Assembly: GCA_013202925.1 (NCBI GenBank)
Contig: JABMRA010000067.1
Location: forward strand, 1-19,067
Source of the DNA: Candidatus Omnitrophota bacterium
GTDB taxonomy: Bacteria; Omnitrophota; Gorgyraeia; Gorgyraeales; Gorgyraeaceae
Reading direction: 5' to 3'
Length of the DNA: 19,067 nucleotides
Both the position numbers and the translations under genes were made by a program. A model generated the notes under the pieces. It worked only from the letters and a program-made list of their open reading frames with translations, was not told the DNA's origin and ran no database searches. Below are positions 13,762-19,067 of the stretch, one piece after another; the first letter of the stretch is position 1, and the number at the start of each line of letters is the position of its first letter.

Positions 13762-14748
13762 ATGATAAAAATAGCGCTTGATGCAATGGGCACTGACACT
13801 TTTCCGTCGGCAGATGTCGAGGGCGCGGTCCTTGCGGCCAGGGAATTTGACTACGAGATCGTCCTGGTGGGCAAAAGTGAGCTCATAGAAAAGGAGCTGG
13901 AAAAGCACAGGCCTGTTCCTGAGAACATATCGATACACCACGCCCCGGAAGTCATAGGGATGCACGAGCAGCCGGTCCTCAGCGTCAGACGAAAGAAGCA
14001 GTCCTCAATAGTCGTCCTTACGAATCTTGCAAAAGAAAAAAAGGTGGACGCCATGGTCTCGGCAGGAAACACAGGGTCAATGGTCTGCGCGGCCACGCTC
14101 AAATGCAGGCTCCTCCCCGGCATCGAAAGGGCAGGCATCGGCGTTATCATGCCGACCTTAAAAGGCACTGCGCTCATGATAGACAGCGGGGCGAATATCG
14201 ACGCAAAACCAAAGCACCTCATGCAATACGCCATCATGGGGAGCGCGTATTCCGAATTTATATTAAATAATAGATCGCCGAGGGTAGGGCTTTTGAATAT
14301 CGGCGAGGAAGAGTCCAAGGGCACGGGATTTTTAAAAGAGGCATACGGACTGCTCGAGCTTTCAGGTTTGAATTTTATAGGCAATCTTGAGGGCAGGGAG
14401 CTCTTTAAAGGCGACTGTGATGTCATAGTCTGCGACGGCCTTGTGGGCAATGTCGCGTTAAAGGTATCCGAGAGCACTGCCCACGCCCTTGTAGAAATGC
14501 TCAAGAGGGAATTAAAGAGCAGCGCAATGGCCAAGCTGGGCGCAATGTTAAGCAAGGCAGCGCTTTATTCATTAAAGAAAAAAATGGATTATGCCGAATA
14601 CGGCGGCGCGCCGCTTCTCGGCATCGATGGTACTTGCATAATATGCCATGGTTCTTCAAGCGCCAAGGCCATAAAGAACGGGATCAGGGTTGCCGGAGAA
14701 GAGGTCATTAAAAACGTCAACCAGCATATCGTAGAAAAAGTAACTTAA
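13762..14748 (+). CDS. plsX: Phosphate acyltransferase PlsX
   Basis: Makes acyl-phosphate from acyl-ACP for the PlsY route of phospholipid synthesis. At 328 aa it has the usual length. The N-terminus is IALDAMGTDTFP (4-15), where most relatives have two glycines after the methionine (MGGD). VSAGNTGS (99-106), GNLEGRELFKGDCDVIVCDGLVGNV (about 210-234) and GGAPLLGIDG near 290 follow the family pattern. AAGGA at 13751-13755 overlaps the rpmF stop and serves as the ribosome site. fabH follows at 28 nt. The Pfam fold is shared with Pta, but gene order and motifs mark PlsX clearly. Confidence 0.95.
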   Translation: MIKIALDAMGTDTFPSADVEGAVLAAREFDYEIVLVGKSELIEKELEKHRPVPENISIHHAPEVIGMHEQPVLSVRRKKQSSIVVLTNLAKEKKVDAMVSAGNTGSMVCAATLKCRLLPGIERAGIGVIMPTLKGTALMIDSGANIDAKPKHLMQYAIMGSAYSEFILNNRSPRVGLLNIGEEESKGTGFLKEAYGLLELSGLNFIGNLEGRELFKGDCDVIVCDGLVGNVALKVSESTAHALVEMLKRELKSSAMAKLGAMLSKAALYSLKKKMDYAEYGGAPLLGIDGTCIICHGSSSAKAIKNGIRVAGEEVIKNVNQHIVEKVT

Positions 14749-14776
14749 TACAAGAGAGACAAGGAGGGTAGCGGGA

Positions 14777-15754
14777 ATGCAGGAGGCTGGGATACTGGGA
14801 CTGGGTTGTTACTTACCGCCGAAGCGATTGACAAATAGCGACCTCGAGAAAATAATGGACACGTCGGACGAATGGATAATCACGCGTACTGGTATTAAGG
14901 AAAGAAGGATAGCTTCCAGCGAAAAGGCAACGAGTGACCTTGGCCTAGAGGCATCCAGGGCTGCTATTAAAGATGCCGGGTTGAAGCCAGAGGATATAGA
15001 TCTTATCATAACTGCTACTATAACCCCGGACATGGCATTTCCTGCCACGGCCTGCATTATACAGGATAAGATAGGCGCCAGGAATGCTGCTGCATTTGAC
15101 ATAAATGCAGCGTGTTCTGGTTTTGTATTTGCGCTGATTATTGCGCAGCAGTTTGTAAATACCGGCTTTTATAGGAATGTTTTAGTAGTAGGGGCAGAAA
15201 AACTAACGAGCATAGTTGACTGGAAGGATCGCTCTACTTGTATATTATTTGGCGATGGAGCAGGCGCGTGCGTGGTAGGCAGGAGCGAGGACAGAAGAAT
15301 ACTTTCCGGTTTTATGGGTGCCGATGGTTCAGGAGGGCATCTTTTAAGTGTTCCAGCAGGCGGTTCGCGATTGCCTGCTACAGAAGATACCCTTAAGAAT
15401 GGATTGCATTTTCTTAAGATGGAAGGCAACGAGGTCTTCAAGATCGCTGTAAGGATAATGGTGGATGCCGCTAACAAGGCCATTAAAAAGGCAGGCCTTG
15501 AGCTGGATGATATAAGTCTTTTTATACCGCATCAGGCGAATATCAGGATATTATTGGCAGTTGCAAGACGGCTGGGCGTGCCTGAAGAAAAGATCTTTAT
15601 GAATATAGAAAGATACGGAAATATGTCAGCGGCGTCTACGGCCGTTGCCTTGGCAGAGGCCGGACAGCAGAAGAAGATTAAAAAGGGCGACAATATCGTG
15701 CTTGTGGCTTTTGGCGGCGGCCTCACCTATGGCGCTGCAGTGATAAAATGGTAA
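14777..15754 (+). CDS. fabH: Beta-ketoacyl-ACP synthase III
   Basis: Starts fatty acid synthesis by condensing acetyl-CoA with malonyl-ACP. The 325-aa protein keeps the catalytic triad C113 (DINAACSGF), H252 (FIPHQANIRI) and N282 (RYGNMSAAS). The substrate motif TSDEWIITRTGIKERRI at 29-45 and GDGAGA (159-164) are also typical. A strong AAGGAGGG (14761-14768) lies 8 nt before the ATG. It is downstream of plsX and slightly overlaps the longest possible fabD frame. Nothing is missing. Confidence 0.97.
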   Translation: MQEAGILGLGCYLPPKRLTNSDLEKIMDTSDEWIITRTGIKERRIASSEKATSDLGLEASRAAIKDAGLKPEDIDLIITATITPDMAFPATACIIQDKIGARNAAAFDINAACSGFVFALIIAQQFVNTGFYRNVLVVGAEKLTSIVDWKDRSTCILFGDGAGACVVGRSEDRRILSGFMGADGSGGHLLSVPAGGSRLPATEDTLKNGLHFLKMEGNEVFKIAVRIMVDAANKAIKKAGLELDDISLFIPHQANIRILLAVARRLGVPEEKIFMNIERYGNMSAASTAVALAEAGQQKKIKKGDNIVLVAFGGGLTYGAAVIKW

Positions 15755-15774
15755 AAATAGCTGAAAAGATAGTT

Positions 15775-16707
15775 ATGCGAAGAGTATGTTATCTCTTTCC
15801 TGGGCAGGGCGCGCAGTACGTAGGCATGGGCAAGGATTTGTATGAAACCTGCCCTGAGTCCAAAAGCGTATTTGATGAAGCAGAAAATATCCTGCCGGAC
15901 ATGGGCATTAAAAAACTCTGCTTCGAAGGCCCGCTTGAGGAATTGACGCGCACAGCAAACAGTCAGGTGTGCATACTGGTGGCGAGTATAGCGGCGTTGA
16001 AGGCATTGAATGCGAGTGTAAAGTGTAAAGTGTCAAGTGTCACGGCCTGCGCAGGGCTTAGCCTGGGCGAACTCACCTCGCTCGTAGCCGCTAAAAGTAT
16101 TAATTTTAGCGATGCAGTGCGTCTCGTGAGGCGTCGCGGAGAATTAATGGAAGCGGCGTCTCTGAAAAATCCAGGCAGCATGGCCTCTATCCTCGGCATT
16201 TCGCTCAAAGATCTAAAAGCAGTTTGCAGCGATTCCGGCGCAGAGATAGCAAATCTGAATTGTCCCGGCCAGATAGTCATATCAGGGACCAAAAAGTCTG
16301 TTGATGCATGTATGGCGCTCGCGACAAAAAAAGGCGCCAAAAGATCCATACCCCTGAACGTGAGCGGAGCGTTTCATTCTTCATTGATGAAAGAGGCGGC
16401 AGGGCTTTTTAAGTTGGAATTGGATAAGGTCAGGTTTTCCTCGCCCGAAATAGGCATCGTCAGCAATGTCACGGCAGATTACGAGAAGCAGCCGGAGGAA
16501 ATCAAGGAAAATCTCGTCAGACAATTATACAGCCCTGTCCGCTGGGAAGAGTCCATTAGAAGGATTGCGGCTGAGGGCGTTGATGCATTTTTTGAAATAG
16601 GCCCGGGCAAGGTTTTAAAAGGGCTCTTGCGCAGGATCGATCCAGATCTAAGAGTATCAAACATTGAAACACTTAAGGACATAGAGATAGTAACCAGTAA
16701 CTCGTAA
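15775..16707 (+). CDS. fabD: Malonyl-CoA:ACP transacylase
   Basis: Loads malonyl onto ACP for chain elongation. The chosen start gives 310 aa opening MRRVCYLFPGQGAQYVGMG. The alternative ATG at 15748 overlaps the fabH stop and adds nine residues with no family similarity. The nucleophile is S96 in GLSLGE (usually GHSLGE), with R121 in LVRRRG and H201 in GAFHSS. Near the end PVRWEESI has Arg where E. coli has Gln. Residues 81-90 (ASVKCKVSSV) are encoded by a heptad DNA repeat just before the nucleophile elbow. The stop codon TAA (16705-16707) is itself supplied by the first arm of the next repeat element, which encodes the last few residues (VTSNS). Confidence 0.95.
   Translation: MRRVCYLFPGQGAQYVGMGKDLYETCPESKSVFDEAENILPDMGIKKLCFEGPLEELTRTANSQVCILVASIAALKALNASVKCKVSSVTACAGLSLGELTSLVAAKSINFSDAVRLVRRRGELMEAASLKNPGSMASILGISLKDLKAVCSDSGAEIANLNCPGQIVISGTKKSVDACMALATKKGAKRSIPLNVSGAFHSSLMKEAAGLFKLELDKVRFSSPEIGIVSNVTADYEKQPEEIKENLVRQLYSPVRWEESIRRIAAEGVDAFFEIGPGKVLKGLLRRIDPDLRVSNIETLKDIEIVTSNS
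16016..16043. repeat. Heptad repeat inside fabD (GTGTAAA type)
   Basis: Units GTGTAAA (16016-16022), GTGTAAA (16023-16029), GTGTCAA (16030-16036) and GTGTCAC (16037-16043) are at exactly 7-nt spacing inside the fabD frame. TAAAGTGTAAAG is shared with the ackA-yceD palindrome. The stretch encodes a loop between the first conserved helix and the nucleophile motif. Confidence 0.8.
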
Positions 16708-16804
16708 CTGGTAACCAGGAATTTTTAGAAATCTTGCTTACATGGCTTTTAAGTTTTTTGTTCCTGGTTACTAGTTACTGTTTACGGGTTACTAATTGGT
16801 TACT
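16690..16804. repeat. Heptad inverted-repeat element GTAACNN, fabD-fabF
   Basis: Left units GTAACCA, GTAACTC, GTAACTG, GTAACCA (16690-16717) start within the end of fabD and include its stop. Right units GGTTACT, AGTTACT, GTTTACG, GGTTACT (16766-16793) are at 7-nt spacing, then a fifth GGTTACT is out of phase at 16798. The inner arms 16703-16720 and 16761-16778 pair at 17 of 18 positions around a 40-nt AT-rich loop. It ends 12 nt before the fabF ATG, which has no Shine-Dalgarno. Confidence 0.9.
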
Positions 16805-16816
16805 GGTACCTAAAAT

Positions 16817-18055
16817 ATGAAACGGCGAGTCGTGATAACAGGCCTCGGGGTTGTTGCCCCCAATGGAGTGGGTAAGCAGGCGTTCTGGGATGCCTTGAAA
16901 CAGGGGCGTTCCGGCGTAAGACGCATCACCCGTTTTGACCCCAGCCCATTCCCCTCGCAGTTTGCAGGGGAGGCGGATTTTGACCCAGCCAAATTTATTT
17001 CGCCAAAACAGCTCAAAAGAATGGACCGCACCTCGCATCTGGCGATTTCAGCGGCAAAGATGGCAGTAGAAGACGCTGATCTTAAAATAAAAGATGAAGA
17101 CCCTGACCGCATAGGCGTTATGATAGGTACAGCAATGGCAGGCCATGGCATGATACTCGAGCAGCACGATGTATTCAGGGAAAAAGGGCCAATGAGGATA
17201 GGCACATTTACCGCGATTGCCTCATTCCCTGACGCGCCTTCGAGTCAGATCTCCATAGAACTGGGCATCAATGGGCCCAGCTTTTCCATTGCAACCGCAT
17301 GCTCCTCTGCCTCAGATGCAATAGGTTACGCGTTTAATGCAATAAGAAGCAAGCAGCTTGATATAATTATTATGGGAGGCGCGGATGCCCCTGTGTTTCC
17401 GCCTATACTTGGCGCATTCTGCGTATTAAGGGCATTGTCCAAAAGGAACGACGCGCCCAGCGAGGCATCGCGGCCGTTTGACAAGACAAGGGACGGGTTC
17501 GTGCTTGGCGAAGGCGCAGGCATTTTGATACTGGAGGATCTGGAACACGCATTAAAACGCAACGCCCATATCTATGGAGAGATACTGGGATTCGGCATGA
17601 CATGCGACGCGTATCATATGACCAAACCAGAGCCGACCGGCAAGCAGGCCATACGGGCATTGAAGCAGGCGTTGAACGATGCAGATGTAAAACCGGAAGA
17701 TGTGCAATATGTCAATGCGCACGGCACGTCAACGCCGCTGAATGACAGGAACGAGACCTTTGTGCTAAAGCAGGTCTTTGGCGCCCATGCGCGCAACCTG
17801 GCTGTGAGCTCTATTAAATCCATGATAGGGCATTTGATAGGCGCAGCTGGCAGCGTGGAGCTGATCGGCAGCTTAATGGCCCTGGAACAAGGTATTATTC
17901 CACCTACAATAAATTACAAGACGCCTGACCCGGATTGCGACCTTGACTATGTGCCAAACAAGGCGAGGCAGGCAAACGTCAACATAATCCTGAAGAATTC
18001 CTTTGGATTCGGAGGCAAGAATTCAGCGCTGGTGGTGCGTAAGTTCAGAGATTAA
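16817..18055 (+). CDS. fabF: Beta-ketoacyl-ACP synthase II-like (FabF family)
   Basis: Condenses malonyl-ACP with a growing acyl-ACP. The 412-aa length matches FabF, with catalytic C162 (IATACSSASDAIG), H302 (VNAHGTSTPLND) and H339 (SIKSMIGHLIGAAG) plus K334. The C-terminal NSFGFGG (395-401) is followed by K-N where T-N is usual. The segment at 124-149 (GPMRIGTFTAIASFPDAPSSQISIELG) differs from typical FabF, which has an SPFxxP stretch. The cysteine motif ACSSAS replaces ACATG/ACSSG, so this is a somewhat divergent ketosynthase, though its position in the fab cluster argues for a housekeeping role. The ATG follows the repeat element with no Shine-Dalgarno. Confidence 0.88.
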   Translation: MKRRVVITGLGVVAPNGVGKQAFWDALKQGRSGVRRITRFDPSPFPSQFAGEADFDPAKFISPKQLKRMDRTSHLAISAAKMAVEDADLKIKDEDPDRIGVMIGTAMAGHGMILEQHDVFREKGPMRIGTFTAIASFPDAPSSQISIELGINGPSFSIATACSSASDAIGYAFNAIRSKQLDIIIMGGADAPVFPPILGAFCVLRALSKRNDAPSEASRPFDKTRDGFVLGEGAGILILEDLEHALKRNAHIYGEILGFGMTCDAYHMTKPEPTGKQAIRALKQALNDADVKPEDVQYVNAHGTSTPLNDRNETFVLKQVFGAHARNLAVSSIKSMIGHLIGAAGSVELIGSLMALEQGIIPPTINYKTPDPDCDLDYVPNKARQANVNIILKNSFGFGGKNSALVVRKFRD

Positions 18056-18059
18056 TATT

Positions 18060-18172
18060 CAGAGGACAGAAAACAGAAGACAGAGGACAGAAGACAGATG
18101 ACAGAATACAGAGGACAGATTTTTCTGATTTCTGATTTCTGACTTCTGGTTTCTGACTTCTGTCTTCTGAAT
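18060..18172. repeat. Heptad inverted-repeat element CAGANNN/TCTGNNN, fabF-fabG
   Basis: Nine CAGANNN units (18060-18122) face seven TCTGNNN units (18124-18172), every one at exactly 7 nt. The tetranucleotide never changes while the other three bases do (GGA, AAA, AGA, TGA, ATA, TTT; ATT, ACT, GTT, TCT, AAT). It starts 4 nt after the fabF stop. This is the longest and most regular member in the window. It uses the same word as the element at 3801-3887 without being a copy of it. Confidence 0.95.
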
Positions 18173-18182
18173 GTATATTGTC

Positions 18183-18188
18183 AGGAGG
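18183..18188 (+). promoter_or_regulatory. Ribosome-binding site deciding the fabG start
   Basis: AGGAGG sits 6 nt before ATG 18195, but downstream of the alternative in-frame ATG at 18171, which lies in the repeat arm. It fixes the start at 18195. Confidence 0.85.
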
Positions 18189-18194
18189 CTAAAC

Positions 18195-18944
18195 ATGTGT
18201 CAATTATTATTAGAAGGCAAAGTTGCCCTTGTAACAGGCGGCGCGAGGGGCATTGGCAGGGAGATCGCGCTCTTGCTTGCCAGTCAGGGCGCGGATATAG
18301 CCTTATGCGACGTAAACCTGGAGCAGGCAGAGGAAACTGCCAAGGAGATCCGCTTATCAGGCAGGGAATGCCTTGCCTTTAAGGCAGACGTCACTGACTT
18401 AAAAAGCGTGCAGGAGATGGTGGATAAAATTCTTGACAAATTTAAGAAATTAGATATACTTATAAACAACGCTGGCATAGCCAAAGATAATCTTATCCTC
18501 AGGATGTCAGAGGAAGACTGGGATAAGGTCATAGCGGTCAATCTAAAAGGCACATTCGTATGCACAAAGATCGCCTCAAAGGTCATGCTGAAACAGCGTT
18601 CCGGAAGGATTATTAATCTTGCCTCGATCATTGGCATAATGGGCAATGCCGGCCAGGCAAATTATGCAGCCAGCAAGGCCGGTATAATAGCTCTTACAAA
18701 GAGCGTGGCAAAAGAGCTGGCCTCTCGCGGTATTACGGTAAATGCAATAGCGCCTGGATTCATAAAGACAGAGATGACAGCCAGATTGCCGGACGATATT
18801 CAGAAGAAGATGCTCTCGGGTATACCGCTCGGGAGGTTCGGAGAGCCAAAGGACGTGGCAGACCTGGTTTTGTTTCTTTCGAGCGAAAGCTCTTCATATA
18901 TAACCGGGCAGGTAGTGCAGATCGACGGCGGAATGCTGATGTAA
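18195..18944 (+). CDS. fabG: 3-oxoacyl-ACP reductase
   Basis: Reduces 3-oxoacyl-ACP to 3-hydroxyacyl-ACP, the first reduction of each elongation cycle. The 249-aa short-chain dehydrogenase has the cofactor motif TGGARGIG (14-21), NNAG (91-94) and catalytic S144, Y157 and K161 in NLASIIGIMGNAGQANYAASKAG, very close to classical FabG. R18 in the glycine motif suits NADPH, while D39 at the end of the second strand (ALCDVN) is more typical of NADH enzymes. The C-terminal ITGQVVQIDGGMLM is standard. The stop codon overlaps the left arm of an inverted repeat. acpP, the frequent next gene, would lie beyond the window if present. Confidence 0.95.
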   Translation: MCQLLLEGKVALVTGGARGIGREIALLLASQGADIALCDVNLEQAEETAKEIRLSGRECLAFKADVTDLKSVQEMVDKILDKFKKLDILINNAGIAKDNLILRMSEEDWDKVIAVNLKGTFVCTKIASKVMLKQRSGRIINLASIIGIMGNAGQANYAASKAGIIALTKSVAKELASRGITVNAIAPGFIKTEMTARLPDDIQKKMLSGIPLGRFGEPKDVADLVLFLSSESSSYITGQVVQIDGGMLM

Positions 18945-19012
18945 GTGAGGACATAAGTTATGGAGCCCTAGAACCAATAAAAAGGCGACATAACTTATAT
19001 GTCCGAACTTAC
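18941..19012. repeat. Imperfect inverted repeat overlapping the fabG stop
   Basis: The left arm (18941-18962) contains GTAAGT, GGACATA and AGTTATG. The right arm (18989-19012) is their complement in the reverse order, with a 2-base mismatch and a 2-base insertion. The loop is 26 nt. The fabG TAA lies in the arm. It may serve as a terminator or transcript-end hairpin, but no T-run follows. Confidence 0.75.
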
Positions 19013-19014
19013 CC

Positions 19015-19067
19015 CCACCGTTTTGTTTCGCTTTTGTTTAGCAAAGCGAAACAAAACGAAACAGTGG
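19015..19067. repeat. Inverted repeat at the window end
   Basis: CGTTTTGTTTCGCTTT (19019-19034) is the exact complement of 19043-19058, with an 8-nt loop. CCAC (19015-19018) and GTGG (19064-19067) can extend the stem across a 5-nt bulge. It follows the previous inverted repeat with only 2 nt between. No gene is visible in 18945-19067. The element may continue beyond the window. Confidence 0.8.

Noticed and set aside
13851..14555. 234-codon open frame on the - strand within plsX
   Set aside because: It is antisense to a clear plsX, has low-complexity Ser/Leu-rich composition, no family resemblance and no ribosome site; it is a shadow frame.
18060..18172. CRISPR array or regular microsatellite
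   Set aside because: The units are 7 nt, much too short for repeat-spacer units, and the two arms are complementary. Three of seven positions vary, so it is not a simple recently slipped microsatellite either.

Overview
The window is a dense bacterial housekeeping region of 19,067 bases with 19 recognisable protein genes. All are on the + strand except rpmB. The gene set suggests a diderm, probably anaerobic or fermentative, uncultured bacterium: fused SecDF with YajC, Pta-AckA, a PflX-like radical SAM enzyme, and zinc-binding forms of ribosomal proteins L28 and L32. Arginine is often AGG/AGA, and many intergenic gaps hold heptanucleotide-repeat hairpins. Together these remind me of candidate phyla such as Omnitrophota, but this is an impression and not a proven placement. 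No tRNA, rRNA, CRISPR array, transposase or phage gene is visible.

Layout. (1) 108-3796: tgt, yajC and secDF, the classical tRNA queuosine / Sec translocon group. (2) 3892-6462: a zinc-type cation diffusion facilitator followed 3 nt later by recJ. (3) 6463-6823: a hairpin shared by converging recJ and rpmB, then rpmB on the - strand, then a divergent promoter region. (4) 6824-9867: a PflX-like radical SAM protein and recG. (5) 9947-13026: rsmD, coaD, pta and ackA, tightly packed with 4-nt or near-zero overlaps, linking CoA synthesis to acetyl-phosphate/acetate ATP formation. (6) 13088-18944: yceD (DUF177), rpmF, plsX, fabH, fabD, a FabF-like ketosynthase and fabG, the ribosomal protein / fatty acid and phospholipid cluster. 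acpP is not between fabG and fabF where many bacteria have it, and it is not found in the window. The last 123 bases hold two large inverted repeats.

The most unusual layer is not a protein system. Almost every intergenic gap longer than about 40 nt, apart from the rpmB divergent promoter, is filled by an inverted-repeat element. Several are built from a strict 7-nt period: a purine-rich arm of degenerate heptads facing an arm of the complementary heptads. Each locus uses its own heptad word (CAGANNN, GACAAGN, GTAACNN, GTGAAAA, AGCGNNT). The elements start 0-5 nt after the stop codon of the preceding gene or overlap it. Single-arm versions lie in frame inside tgt and fabD, where they seem to lengthen the protein at a surface position. 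Genes immediately downstream of some elements lack a Shine-Dalgarno sequence.
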